Of a DNA stretch of 64,000 nucleotides, positions 35,321-45,929 are shown one piece after another (the stretch's first letter is position 1; each line of letters opens with the position of its first letter). Origin of the DNA: Bombyx mori (taxonomy: Eukaryota; Arthropoda; Insecta; Lepidoptera; Bombycidae); the NCBI RefSeq assembly GCF_030269925.1, contig NC_085116.1:1302001-1366000 (forward strand). The letters are read 5' to 3'. The notes beneath the pieces were generated by a model that was given only the letters and a program-made list of their open reading frames with translations, did not search any database and was not told where the DNA came from. The translations under genes and the position numbers were made by a program.

Positions 35321-36240
35321 ATACTCCTCCGTCCACGCAATTTTCGTAAAAAGGGGTACAAAGTTTTTGCTTCACGTATTAATATACCAAAAATCCTGAA
35401 AAATACCAAACAATTTATCACACAAATATCAAAAACGTACCAAACCGAAATGCCACTTTCAGAAAATTTGTTTCTGATACCGAATTAAAATAATATAAAT
35501 CCATTTTAACATCTCAAAAGAAACTGTCCGTATCACAGATCTTAGTTCTTTATATGACTAATTGAATAAAATGTGAATTTCATATTTTTTTCGTTTTATC
35601 TTTGTAATACCGTCCGTTCTGAGGTTATCTCGCTTTGCCCGAGGGCGGTCGGCTTAATTATTGTTTCACTTTGAATTGCCCTCTTTGTTTTGGTATATTA
35701 CGCTTTCTTTTGTTGATCCCAATTAGGGATATGGTCTTTTAGTGTTTTTCAATCGTCATTTTGTATTTAGGGCTGGCAGAAATGTAAAATTGTTAAAAAG
35801 TACAAATATTTAGATTAGGTATAATAAATAAATATAAAAAGTTAAAACTCGACTGAAATAGACTTGACCGACGCTACGGCTGTCTGTAAAGGTTCAGGTT
35901 TGAAATCCAAATATTAAATGTTAAAAACTTTGTAAAGTAAAGTTAGCGAATCTGTAAAAATAATCATGTTTTTAATCGTATTACCTGAACAATTTCTCAG
36001 ACGTCTCCTCATGCAACAACATAGAGCACAAAATACAAAGAAAACAACAAGATACAGAGGTTTTTCGATGCGAGAGGATCATTTACTTCGCGGAAGGAAT
36101 TGACAAGATGGTTGAACTTATTTAGCTTTGCAACATGCTCTACCAACAGCACATATAATTGCGAGTTAGAGTTATAATGCAAGAAGAGACATCAATACAA
36201 ATGTCACAAGTACCAACATTATTTGTAATACAATACAAAT
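35321..36240. other. AT-rich stretch before the CR1-like LINE
   Basis: No gene or repeat recognised. LINE homology starts abruptly at about 36243. Confidence 0.45.
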
Positions 36241-36243
36241 AAG

Positions 36244-36672
36244 TTGTTGGCGAAGGTTGTAACTGCAGAAGGAGAATGGAAGGCTGAGGAACCGAACGAA
36301 CAGTGGATTTTGGCACAGCGAAAGAGATATAGAAACCGATTTAGTACTGTGGAGGGCAAGGCGCGTAATAGTGCAGATCAGAAATTTAAAGCGGCAGATA
36401 TTCGCGTGCCTTTGTTTGTCAATAATGTGGACAAGACTACATCAGAAAATGACATTGTAGATTATATTTATAACAAAACGCAAGTTCGTGTCATGTTACA
36501 CAAAATAAAATCTAAAGTACCGAGGCAGTACAGCGCATATAAAATGCTTGTACCTAATGCGAAATTAACGCTGTTTCTAGACAACGCCTTATGGCCAGAA
36601 GAAGTGGCTGTGAGAAAATTTGTTAACTTTAAACACAATTATGAATCTGAACACACACAGAAAAATAAATAA
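36244..36672 (+). CDS. ORF1 C-terminal part of CR1-like LINE (5'-truncated)
   Basis: About 142 residues of an ORF1 protein, presumed to be a nucleic-acid-binding chaperone for the element's RNA. The order (I/V)RVPLFVNNVDKTTSENDIVD at about residues 53-72, an AYKMLVP strand near 98-104 and ALWPEEVAVRKF near 115-126 resembles the C-terminal domain of lepidopteran CR1/Jockey-type ORF1 proteins (known family pattern, recalled). The usual N-terminal half is absent: coding homology begins at 36243 directly after AT-rich sequence, so the insertion is 5'-truncated and the first Met is not the native start. It overlaps ORF2 by 53 bp in a different frame. No in-frame stop. Confidence 0.7.
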   Translation: MLAKVVTAEGEWKAEEPNEQWILAQRKRYRNRFSTVEGKARNSADQKFKAADIRVPLFVNNVDKTTSENDIVDYIYNKTQVRVMLHKIKSKVPRQYSAYKMLVPNAKLTLFLDNALWPEEVAVRKFVNFKHNYESEHTQKNK

Positions 36673-39490
36673 AATTAAATTTGTTAGTTTTAACTGTCAC
36701 TCACTAATAAGCGCCGTTGACTACGTGAGAACACTGTGTCAAACGGCGGACTTCTTAGCACTGCAAGAGACATGGTTGCTTCCGGATGAAGTCCCGTATC
36801 TTGGAAATATTCATCAGGATTTCGCATACATCGGAAAATCTTCAGTGGACGTTACAGCCGGACCACTGAAGGGTCGTAGCCACGGTGGACTTGGAATTTT
36901 ATGGCGTAGAAATATTTTTCACGCGGTATCGGTGATTGACTGTGTAAACTCACGTATTGCGGCAGTTAAAGTGGCTCTTGATGAACGTGAGTTTCTTGTT
37001 TTTTCTGTTTATATGCCGACGGACAGCGCGAATAATCTAGACGAGTTCATAGACTGCCTTGCAGAGATAAATGCTGTTATAGAAACTTGTAGTGTAGATT
37101 CTGCGTATATACTGGGTGATTTTAACGCACACCCGGGTTCACTGTTTGGTACGGAACTTCTTGACTTTTGTGTTGAACAAAAATGGACATGCGTTGACGT
37201 GGAACGTTTGGGTGTACTTTCAAAGTCATACACTTATTTGAGTGACGCGTGGGGAACTACGTCATGGTTAGACCACATAATCACGACTGAGGTCGCTACA
37301 AAAAGCGTTAGCAGCGTAAATATAAGATACGAAGTATCGTGGTCTGATCATTTCGCGGTCGAATTGGTCTGTGATCTTCAAGTTTTAGTGCCCAAGTTAG
37401 CACAACAAGGCTATGTGCCTGATAGTGCTACTTGGGGTGACAGAGATAGGGCCCAGATTAATCAATATTGGGAAGTTTGTTCGGCTAATTTGCGAGATAT
37501 AGATTTTCCAAACGATATGCAAAAGTGTGGAGATATAGCTTGTAATAACTTAGAACATAGACTGATTATCGATAAAATGTACGATAAAATAGTAAGCACA
37601 CTTCGTAGTGCTGCTGCGGAATGTTCCACAAGTTATAATTTGAAGCGCAGACGTAAGAGAAATATGTATGTTATGGGTTGGAACAAACATTGTAAAGATG
37701 CACATAGGGAGGCTCGGCTTCGATTTCATAATTGGATCGCTCTTGGAAAACCGAAATCTGGTCACGCGTATCAGCAAATGCGGGAAGCACGGAGAACTTT
37801 TAAAGACAAAGTAAAGTGGTGCAAAAAGAACCAGACTCAAATTAAAATGGATATACTTGCTACACAACATTCAGCAAAAGATTTTTCGAAATTTTGGAAG
37901 GAAACAAATAAGTTGAATCCGAAGCCGAGTGTCCCAGTGAGCGTTGAGGGTATAAGCGACTCCGGTCAGATTGCCAATGCATTTAGGGAACATTTTAGAG
38001 TTAAGTCTCCATTGGTAACAGCGAATGCTGGTGCGAGTGATATTCGGCTTGGGGAACCAATTACGCGAATCACGGCGAAACAGGTTGCACGGGTGGTGAG
38101 TGACATGAAGCGAGGAAAATCGCCTGGTCATGACTCATTGAGTATTGAGCATCTACAATACGCAGGTGTTCACTTGCCCAGAGTGCTTGCCATGTTGTTC
38201 ACTTTCTGTGTAGGCCATTCATATTTGCCTAAAGCGATGATGAAGACCGTAGTTGTTCCGATAGTTAAGAATAAAACCGGGGATGTATCCAGTTTAGGTA
38301 ACTACAGACCTATATCACTCGCAACAGTCATCGCTAAAGTGCTGGATGGTATAATTGATATTCAGTTACGAAGACACGTAAAGCTGCATGATGCCCAGTT
38401 CGGCTTTCGACCTGGACTCTCGACTGAAACGGCTATACTGAATCTCAAGCATACCGTCCAGTACTACACAGACAGAGGCACTCCTGTATACGCCTGTTTT
38501 TTAGACTTATCCAAAGCGTTCGATCTGGTGGCGTATGACAGGTTGTGGCATAAGTTGTCGAATGATACAGACTTGCCGCATGAGTTTGTTTCTCTCTTGA
38601 GATACTGGTATGGTAATCAGAGCAACTTTGTGAAGTGGTCGGGGTCGCAGTCGGATATGTATAGGCTGGATTGTGGGGTAAGACAGGGTGGCTTGTCATC
38701 GCCAAGCCTTTTTAACCTATACATTGACCGCCTGATTCGTGGGCTCAGCAATTCCAATGTCGGATGTTCCATTGATGGTGTGTGTGTTAATAATATCAGT
38801 TATGCAGACGACATGGTGTTGCTGAGCCCATCGATCAGGGCTCTCAGAAAGCTGATTAGGATATGCGAGTGTTATGCGGAGGAACATGGGCTCAGATATA
38901 ATGCCGTTAAAAGCGAACTGATGGTATTTAAATCAGGCAGAAAAACCTACGAAACTGTCCCATCAGTCATACTCAACGGCAGTGTCCTTAAACAAGTATC
39001 ACAATTCAAGTATCTGGGTCACTGGGTCACTGAGACGCTTGCAGACGATGTAGACATGGACAGGGAGCGCAGGGCGTTGTCAATCAGGGGTAATATGCTG
39101 GCCCGTAGGTTCGCGCGGTGTACTGCAGAGGTGAAAGCTACTCTTTTTAGAGCATACTGCCAGTCTTTCTACACGTGCAGCCTATGGGTTAAGTATACCA
39201 AGAAATCTTACAGCACCCTGCGTGTCCAGTATAATAACGCTTTCAGAGCGCTGATGTGGCTGCCGCGTCACTGCGGTGCGTCGGGGATGTTTGCGGATGC
39301 GCGAATAGATAGCTTCGCAGCAATCATTCGTAAGCGAATTGCTTCCCTAATTCGCCGTGTGCGGGTCAGTCGCAACCGCTACCTACGGCTGTTCGCCTCA
39401 CGGATGGATCTGGACTGCCCAATAATGCAACACTGGACACGTGTGCATGTTGAGCACTCTGGATCCAAACCAGCCTTTAGGTTAAGGTAG
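36620..39490 (+). CDS. LINE ORF2: endonuclease/reverse transcriptase, CR1-like, intact
   Basis: 956 residues with no stop. An apurinic-type endonuclease domain lies at about residues 20-250: N25, QETW at 49-52, GDFNAH at 166-171 and SDH at 242-244. The reverse transcriptase spans about 500-760: GNYRPISL, GFRPGLS, motif A FLDLSKAFD near 627-635, motif B GVRQGG at 686-691 and YADD at 728-731 all present. The C-terminal 200 residues are a thumb/C-terminal region with SLIRRVRVSRN. No RNase H is seen. The enzyme would nick the target and prime reverse transcription. The exact clade (CR1, Daphne or neighbouring) is uncertain. Start at Met 36620 is within the ORF1 overlap. Intactness suggests a young insertion, although ORF1 is truncated. 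A related broken copy lies at 39930-40320. Confidence 0.88.
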   Translation: MLTLNTIMNLNTHRKINKIKFVSFNCHSLISAVDYVRTLCQTADFLALQETWLLPDEVPYLGNIHQDFAYIGKSSVDVTAGPLKGRSHGGLGILWRRNIFHAVSVIDCVNSRIAAVKVALDEREFLVFSVYMPTDSANNLDEFIDCLAEINAVIETCSVDSAYILGDFNAHPGSLFGTELLDFCVEQKWTCVDVERLGVLSKSYTYLSDAWGTTSWLDHIITTEVATKSVSSVNIRYEVSWSDHFAVELVCDLQVLVPKLAQQGYVPDSATWGDRDRAQINQYWEVCSANLRDIDFPNDMQKCGDIACNNLEHRLIIDKMYDKIVSTLRSAAAECSTSYNLKRRRKRNMYVMGWNKHCKDAHREARLRFHNWIALGKPKSGHAYQQMREARRTFKDKVKWCKKNQTQIKMDILATQHSAKDFSKFWKETNKLNPKPSVPVSVEGISDSGQIANAFREHFRVKSPLVTANAGASDIRLGEPITRITAKQVARVVSDMKRGKSPGHDSLSIEHLQYAGVHLPRVLAMLFTFCVGHSYLPKAMMKTVVVPIVKNKTGDVSSLGNYRPISLATVIAKVLDGIIDIQLRRHVKLHDAQFGFRPGLSTETAILNLKHTVQYYTDRGTPVYACFLDLSKAFDLVAYDRLWHKLSNDTDLPHEFVSLLRYWYGNQSNFVKWSGSQSDMYRLDCGVRQGGLSSPSLFNLYIDRLIRGLSNSNVGCSIDGVCVNNISYADDMVLLSPSIRALRKLIRICECYAEEHGLRYNAVKSELMVFKSGRKTYETVPSVILNGSVLKQVSQFKYLGHWVTETLADDVDMDRERRALSIRGNMLARRFARCTAEVKATLFRAYCQSFYTCSLWVKYTKKSYSTLRVQYNNAFRALMWLPRHCGASGMFADARIDSFAAIIRKRIASLIRRVRVSRNRYLRLFASRMDLDCPIMQHWTRVHVEHSGSKPAFRLR

Positions 39491-39690
39491 TTTTCATGTT
39501 AATTTAGAGTTTTTGTTTTATTATTATTATTATTTGATTTTTTGTTTTTTATTATTATTATTATTGTTTTTGTTTTAGTCCGAGATTAGTTATTATTTTT
39601 ATTTAATTTTAGTATAAATGAAATGTTAATGCAATGTAATTAAGACGTGTAATATGGATGTAAAATCTGAAGTAAATTAAATAAATAAAA
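39491..39690 (+). other. 3' UTR of the CR1-like LINE
   Basis: ATT-trinucleotide-rich sequence (two TTATTATTATTATT runs) ending in AAATTAAATAAATAAAAATAC, where element similarity presumably stops. AATACAA occurs both just before ORF1 (36232-36238) and at this end, a possible but weak TSD. Confidence 0.55.
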
Positions 39691-39827
39691 ATACAAGAAG
39701 ATCATACCGGTTTTTTTTGCGAAAACCGCTTTTTCATGATTGTTTAAAGTGATATAATCTTAAGTACACGATATAATTCTTCTCAATATCATTAATATTT
39801 ATATTTAAACAGATATGTTGAAGAATA

Positions 39828-39916
39828 AATTTTTTTATGATTGAAGGATTACTGGTGGCCCGGAGGCCTTTCCAGTTACACCAGGACAGGTGGGCGAGCA
39901 ACTGCTCAGCCAGGAG
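39828..39916 (-). mobile_element. Jockey-type LINE 3' end, second subfamily
   Basis: TTACTGGTGGCCCGGAGGCC, TTTCCAGTT and GTGGGCGAGCA match the 3' end at 49900-49980 and, reversed, 58860-58945. Short, 5'-truncated. Confidence 0.75.
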
Positions 39917-39929
39917 GGGATAGAATATG

Positions 39930-40320
39930 TCCTCAATACTGGGGATCGGGCGTCTGGGATGTTCACTGGATGGGAAGCACGAGTCGATTGTTTCTATACG
40001 ACCATGCGGAAATGGTGACATCCCTGATTCGCCGGGTCCGGGTCAGCCCTAACAGCATCCTGAAGGCATTACCAGACCGTTTTGACTCTCAGTACTTGAA
40101 ATACCATGGCTTACTAGCGGACTAAATAATAATAATAATAATGATTGATTCTAAATGAGTATCAGTTGAATGGAATATTTAAACGTTTTCAACTGATAAA
40201 CATTTTAAATCGCATATCTTTTATTTATTTTGGTAATTTTAAATATATGTATTTCAATGATGCTATGTACACATACGGACTTGTTGTCTCAAATAAATCA
40301 TTTTCATTCATTCAATACCT
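39930..40320 (+). pseudogene. CR1-like LINE ORF2 C-terminus and 3' UTR
   Basis: Residues ASGMFTGWEARVDCFYTT and then SLIRRVRVSPNSILKALPD parallel ASGMFADARIDSFAAIIRK and SLIRRVRVSRNRYLRLFASR of the intact ORF2 ending at 39490, with a frameshift between them. It ends LLAD-stop. The UTR (40126-40320) matches 18355-18575. A related but distinct subfamily. Confidence 0.68.
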
Positions 40321-40456
40321 TGTGCACTGTAACGCCAAGCATTAAATGAATAAAAATGAATTGCTGTTCGTTAGTCTCGCTAAAACTCGAGAACGGCTGG
40401 ACTGATTTGGCAAATTTTGGTCTTGAATTATTTGTAGAAGTCCAGAGAAGGTTAAA

Positions 40457-41062
40457 TACCGGTCACTCACATTCGCACGAATACGCAAACCCACAAGTGT
40501 AGGACAACGTTTGCAAATGAAAAGTTTTAGCTGCAGTCGCGGTTTTCCAAGTTGTGTCGATTTTTTAACGGACATCAAAGCGCGCGAACCACGATCCTTC
40601 GCCTAGTCTCCCACACATTCGTGTGACCAGTTGCGCCCACGATTGCGAAGGTGACGGACGTTTCGCCATTTTCATAGTCCGTGACGTCTACTGTGTAGAG
40701 TACCTTCATCATGGATTAGAATAACACCAAGGTGATGGAGTTCATTGAACTCCTGCAAAATGAATCGACCATATGGGACCCTCAAAAGAAATCCCATAAC
40801 AACAGAATGGCCGTAAATGACGCCTAGGAAAGAATTAAAAACTCTTTTTCTCTTCAATGTTCTATTAACGAATTAAAAAAGAAGAGAAATTCGTGAGATA
40901 TTCGTAAACAAGTTTAGGAGGAAGCGCAAACGGGTTCGCAAATTGAGTACCGAACCCATTTGCACAGCCGCTAAGTTTGCGAATGAATGTCTGACGGCCC
41001 TTCACATGCGCGCGAACATTCGTACAATGTACAAATGTTCGCGCGCATGTGAGTGGCCGGCA
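40457..41062 (+). mobile_element. TIR DNA element with MADF remnant (PIF/Harbinger-like?)
   Basis: Left end TACCGGTCACTCACATTCGC and reversed right end TGCCGGCCACTCACATGCGC match at 17 of 20 positions. TAAA flanks both sides (40453-40456, 41063-41066), and joining the flanks restores the Helitron sequence. The right end folds: 41003-41051 is a near-perfect 24-bp-arm palindrome around GTACAATGTAC. A second hairpin pairs GCAAACGGGTTCG with CGAACCCATTTGC (40926-40966). Carries a MADF pseudogene. PIF/Harbinger is inferred from the MADF partner; a 4-bp TSD is unusual for it. Confidence 0.7.
40711..40917 (+). pseudogene. MADF-domain protein remnant
   Basis: From ATG at 40711: VMEFIELLQNESTIWDP (family pattern FIxLhxxxxxIWDP), then NNRMAVNDA-stop-ERIKNSF, then INELKKKRNS. 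In the MADF family a Trp is expected exactly where TAG interrupts (DAW-ERI) and an LR(D) block follows KKK. Three in-frame stops (codons 3, 40 and 62) make it dead. MADF proteins are DNA-binding partners in some DNA transposons and also occur in insect transcription factors. Confidence 0.7.
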
Positions 41063-41580
41063 TAAAAGGTAGATAAATATGAAAATGCTTGGAATTAAAT
41101 AAAGCTTTAAGTTTATTTTATACAAAAGTTTAGGTCTATTATTTATCGATTGAGGCACTACGAAGGCTGCCGGGACAGCTAATTTATAATATAAATCTTA
41201 AATTAATCTCTGATAATTTTACGGACTTCAATGAGCACGGTGATGTCAGTATAGTTTTGTTCATTGCTTCTCAAACTTTATACCAAACGTGATTATTTAG
41301 TCGATAGTTTTATTATATTGACTCTAAATTGCTCAAAACCGTTTTGTCCCTTTTTCATTCAAACCTCGGACCCGCCCTTGAGGCAGCATCTCGTTCGGTT
41401 CGCATTGAGCTGGCTGCCGCGGGCGACTGTCAATGACAAACCTCGGGTTCGAACTCATTATGGATATGAGATTGTATTGTAAAATATTATTTACAGAATA
41501 CAGTTACTTTCAAATGTGCAGATTCTAAAATGAAATAAAACTAATATGAATGCCAAATACTAATGAATTTATCATAATAT

Positions 41581-41808
41581 TTAATGCTTAGATGGTTGGA
41601 CGAGCTCATAGCTCACCTGGTGTTAAGTGGTTACCGGAGCCCAGAGACATCTACAACGTAAATGCGCCACCCACCTTGAGATATAAGTTCTAAGGTCTCA
41701 AGTATAGTTGCAGCGGCTCCCCCACCCTTCAAACCGAAACGCATTACTGCTTTACGGCAGAAATAGGCAGGACAGTAACTACCTGTGCGGACTCACAAGA
41801 GATCCTAT
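41581..41808 (-). mobile_element. BMC1-type LINE 3' end
   Basis: AATGCTTAGATGGTTGGACG through CACAAGAGATCCTAT on the minus strand; 12 bp of the 5' end missing. Confidence 0.88.
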
Positions 41809-41819
41809 ATATATGTATA

Positions 41820-42494
41820 GGCTGCTAATATCTACCAGCAGCGCCGGACTAAATTCCCTCAGAGTGAGTTTTGGGGTTGAATAAAGCAAAACTATTCATA
41901 ATGCCCAGGGTTTGCCTTCAGACAAAACAAGTCATGTGCTTAGTATTTGGCGCGTTATCATTTTTTCAAAATTGGTTATTGCTTGTGGAGGCAGCACTTC
42001 TAGAATGCCCTGTCGTTAATCGAGCCGGTATCTTCCGATATATTTATGGAGGGGTCTAAATAGACTTCAGATAGCCCACCGAACGAATTTTAAAATTCAT
42101 CAGCTAAAAAAGGAATCCTAAAAATGGAATTAATAACGCATCGCAACTTCACTATTTTAATACAAAGTGCTTTCAGTGTCCAATCGCGTTTCGTTGCCGT
42201 CAATATTTCATAAAACTTTAAAAAAAACTCTTCGATCCGAGTATCAAAAGTGTCATGTTAAGCTTTAACTGACGGGAGAGCTTTTATTTATTTCGACTCT
42301 AAAAACTGGACAGCCGCAGCTTTTTCTGGTAACGATTTCCTTGCATCACACCGATTATGATAAATCCCTTTCTTCGTAAATGCCTACTCCCTCCGAAAAC
42401 TTTCCAACGCCTTATTTTACTGAACACAGAGTGTGATACGATCTCCTGACATCAATTTCTACAGCTGGGAATTCGCGCATTGATATATATATAT
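41820..42494. other. No gene seen
   Basis: Contains a short open stretch at 41871-42059 without recognisable motifs. Nothing supports a gene. Confidence 0.4.
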
Positions 42495-42739
42495 TTACTG
42501 GTGGTAGGACCACTTGTGAGTCCGCGCGGGTAGGTACCACCGCCCTGCCTATTTCTGCCGTGAAGCAGTAATGCGTTTCGGTTTGAAGGGTGGGGCAGCC
42601 GTTGTAAATTACTTGAGACCTTAGAACTTATATCTCAAGGTGGGTGGCGCATTTACGTTGTGGATGTCTATGGGCTCCAGTAACCACTTAACACCAGGTG
42701 GGCTGTGAGCTCGTCCACCCATCTAAGCAATAAAAAAAA
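42495..42739 (+). mobile_element. BMC1-type LINE 3' end
   Basis: Almost consensus from TTACTGGTGGTAGGACC to CTAAGCAATAAAAAAAAG. Confidence 0.9.
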
Positions 42740-43456
42740 GGCATTTTGATACTGATGAGACTTGTACCTAGGGGAGGACTATGCGATGCTGCACATCAGC
42801 ATCGGACAGTTGTGGGCTGATGATAATGATGAAACGTCAATGTATTAGGGGAAGCCACAATTTGATGTCAATGGGCTCCATTTGTTGATTTAAAGAACAA
42901 TAAAACCTTGGGTTACTTGATGGGCTGTTAGAAGATCTGTTCAATCTTGGAAAAAAATATTGTCGAAGCTAAAACGACAATACAAGTAGACAAGAGAAAA
43001 CTACTGGAAGACTATCCCCTAGAGAAATAATAAACATTTTTTTTATTCCGTTGTTTTTTGAAATTTCTTGGATCTACAATTCAAAGCTTTAAAAAGTAGA
43101 GCAAATAATCATAATGACGGGAGATGCTCTTAGATGTTTAAAAATGACGTGACGTTATCACTGCTGACGTCACAATGAACCATTACCATTGCTGAGACAA
43201 ACACAACGGAAATGCGAATATTTTTTGCTTCCGCTGCCTACGGTGTGACATTCCGATGCAATAAAAGTGACAATTCACGCCATTCCGATGCCAAAACACT
43301 GTACGTCAACCTGAAACAAAACGTATTTTATATTCTCTAAATACCATGCCTACTACATAGCTCCGACAATATAAATAAATCTTTGAATGTTACCATTCGG
43401 TTTGTTGGTAAATTGTTTTTGTTTGCTTAGAGAGGTAAACGAATATTATGATTACG
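42740..43456. other. No gene; short LINE-end traces
   Basis: GGACAGTTGTGGGCTGATGATAATGATGA (42805-42833) resembles the extreme 3' end of the RTE-like LINE at 16330. Otherwise nothing recognised. Confidence 0.4.
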
Positions 43457-43718
43457 GATCCATTAACGGTGCTTTTAGGTACCTCAAGCACCGGTCACAG
43501 TCCTCGCCGAACCCGTGGCTTGCGACGAAGGGCTCAGCGAGTAAATTAACCCATAGACACAGCCCACTGAGTTTCTCGTCGGATCTTCTCAGTGGGTCGC
43601 GTTTCCGATCCGGGGGTAGATTCTGCGAAGCACTGCTCTAGCTAGGACCAGTGTTAGCAACACCTCAGGTTTGAGCCCCGTGAGCTCACATGCTATCAGC
43701 ATAGGTAGGAAAAACAAA
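43457..43718 (+). mobile_element. Jockey-type LINE 3' end
   Basis: GGATCCATTAACGGTGCTTTTAGG onward matches 49010-49300, including the last ORF codons and UTR. The segment between GTGAGCTCAC and TGCTATCAGC is deleted. Confidence 0.82.
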
Positions 43719-43957
43719 AAGGATTTTATGTCGGATGAAAGTTTTATCTCTGTTCAATGTCGTAGGAACTGACTGAATATCAAAATGCAGATGGTACCAG
43801 CTTTGCAAAAGTATACTCTACTTCATTCAGCATGACACGATATACAGACTATAATAATAATAATATAAATAAAGCCCGTTTATTTCCAATCCATACCTAA
43901 TAATAATCGTTATTGAATGAGATTTAATATATAAAAAGTAATTTCTTTTATTTTATT

Positions 43958-44112
43958 TTACTCGCTATCGTCACTTTCTTCAATACCATTGATCAGAACC
44001 CCTTTTCGGGGAAAGGCTTCCTCCAGCTTCTTCCAAACCACTTTGTCTATGGCTTTCTTTTTCCAATCGCTTTCTGCTATCGCTTTTATATCTTCTATCC
44101 AGGCCACGACGA
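43958..44112 (-). pseudogene. RTE-like LINE ORF2 C-terminus
   Basis: Open to its stop: WIEDIKAIAESDWKKKAIDK then VVWKKLEEAFPRKGVL and EESDDSE-stop. Homologous to RWTEDIKSIPRSDWKKKAM at 15210-15270. Upstream coding is missing. UTR with A/T-rich end follows to about 43850. Confidence 0.72.
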
Positions 44113-44719
44113 CTTCAGGCTATAGCACTGATTTAATATAAAAACATAAAGAGTGTATGTAATTATTATTCACAATGAAGTCTGGTAATTTTAAAACATC
44201 TGGCGAACTATCAAATGGTCGCTCCATTTCCTTGCTGATAAATGAAAATAAAATTTCGAGAAATAAACAAGTATCTGGGCAATTTTAAACGGCTTCAGCT
44301 TCGAAACTTAATAAAATGATTAGGTCATATTGACGTAGACTGGCCAGACGGAAACACGTCTCGGCGTGCGGAGGAGAGCCTTAGGGGGTGGTTTAATTAT
44401 CGGTCACTAAATTAAGCTGGGACCGGCGTTCTGCCAGCTTGCACTTTGCCGTGTTTTCTGAGAGTGGCCAGTAATAAATATGAGCTGGGTCGGGCCCGGA
44501 TCATATAGCTGTACAAGCTAAGTTGTTGGGTCAATCATGGGATAATGTAATTTTGATGCAGCGTTTGCAGGTTGGATAATATAGTGCCCGAGCATTAAAT
44601 ACTTTACCTTCAAGTTTCTTTCTTTCTCGTCTTACAGGTACTCTAGAAGATCCTATTATTAAATAAATAAATAAATAAGTAACTGGGAACAAATCGCGCA
44701 CGGTCATCCGACCCCGAAT

Positions 44720-44985
44720 TATGAATGAATGAATGATGATTGAATGATTTATTTATTTCAGATTTATTAATTATGATTCCCTGTATTAATGGTAGCAGAG
44801 CTGACATACATACTTATGTAAGTTTAAATATACATATATAGATAATAAACATCCAGACAAAGAGTAAACAAAACTGTTCAGCACACGAATATTTGCCCGA
44901 TGTGGAAATCGGACTCACGACCCTCGGCGCAATAGTCAAGGTCACTAACTTCTTTACCATCGAGTCAATTAGTTAGTTATATTAT
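44720..44985 (-). mobile_element. tRNA-derived SINE, family B
   Basis: On the minus strand: TTGACTCGATGGTAAAGAAG, ACTATTGCGCCGAGGGTCG, a degenerate B box (GAGTCCGATTTCCAC), CATCGGGCAAATATTCGTG, then TATTATCTATATATGTATAT and an ATGAATGAAT-type tail. Matches 25015-25150. Confidence 0.7.
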
Positions 44986-45112
44986 TGAAATTATTCATGT
45001 GACCAGATAATTCGGTTTGCTTCAAAGCGATTGAATAGGTTAAATAGGAACTGTGGTATAAAGGTTGTCTTTGAGAACTATCCATATAAAAACTAGTCAC
45101 TTTACACGTCAT

Positions 45113-45317
45113 TTCGGATCCTCCCGATCCACTAAGGGTGCTTTTAGGTATCTCAAGCACCGGTCATCTTTCTCGTCGAACCCGTCGCTTGCGACGAAGG
45201 GCTCGACGAGTAAATTAACCCGCAGACACAGCCCACTGAGCTTCTCGCTGGATCTTCTCAGTGGGTCGCGTTTCCATCCGATGGTAGATTCTGCGAAGCA
45301 CGGCTCTTGCTAGGATT
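45113..45317 (+). mobile_element. Jockey-type LINE 3' end, 3'-truncated
   Basis: TTTCGGATCCTCCCGATCCAC through GCACGGCTCTTGCTAGG, matching 49005-49210, but similarity stops before the poly(A) end. Loss of the 3' side is not explained by ordinary 5' truncation. Confidence 0.8.
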
Positions 45318-45738
45318 ATGGTTCGTTGTAAGATAACATTTTTATAAAGCAATGTCCTATTTTTTTTTATATGTGTATACACGTATACTCACATGTGGCC
45401 AGACCTCTAGGTTGTGAATCGTTATTCGATTAACGCGAAAGCCCTTTGAATTCTAATTATTTTGGAATTGCTTTAAAGAACTGACTTGTGTATTCACAGA
45501 AAATCAAAAAAATGTGAAACCTAAAAATATGTCTGATGTTATAAAATCATATCTTTTATTAAACAAGGTATTTTTATAGAGTAATTCTTAACCAATTACA
45601 AACTTAACTAAAGCAACGACTAGTTTTGTTTAAATTGTAGCAATAGCCTCTACCAAAAAGTAATAGGACTCAAAGAGGTAAAATATGAAGTGCATTTAAA
45701 TATTTTGCAAGTATCGTACATTCTTATGTAGTGTTTTT

Positions 45739-45925
45739 ACTGGTGGTAGAACATTTTGTGAGTCCGCACATGTCCATACATCACCTTGACTATTTCTGTC
45801 GCATGAGGAGGTTCCCTCGTATTGCTTCTGTTGTACGAAGGCTTACTTTCTAGCTTGAAGGGTTCGACAGTTCGTACAATTAAAGTTTCGACCACATTTC
45901 TAAAGGTAACTTCCACACCAAACTG
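45739..45925 (+). repeat. Diverged BMC1-related remnant
   Basis: ACTGGTGGTAGAACATTTTGTGAGTCCGC then increasing divergence (CTTGAAGGGTTCGACAG). Immediately followed by a reverse-strand BMC1 unit. Confidence 0.55.
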
Positions 45926-45929
45926 CGTA

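Larger units (their letters stand above)
40350..41182 (+). mobile_element. Helitron-like element (family 2) carrying a nested insertion
   Basis: 5' part 40350-40456 (TGAATTGCTGTTCGTTAGTC, CTCGAGAACGGCTGGACTGA) and 3' part 41063-41182 (AAAAGGTAGATAAATATGAAAATG to CTGCCGGGACAGCTAA) together make one element. It ends CTAA, allowed by the CTRR rule, followed by T. A 606-bp TIR element lies between. Confidence 0.75.
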
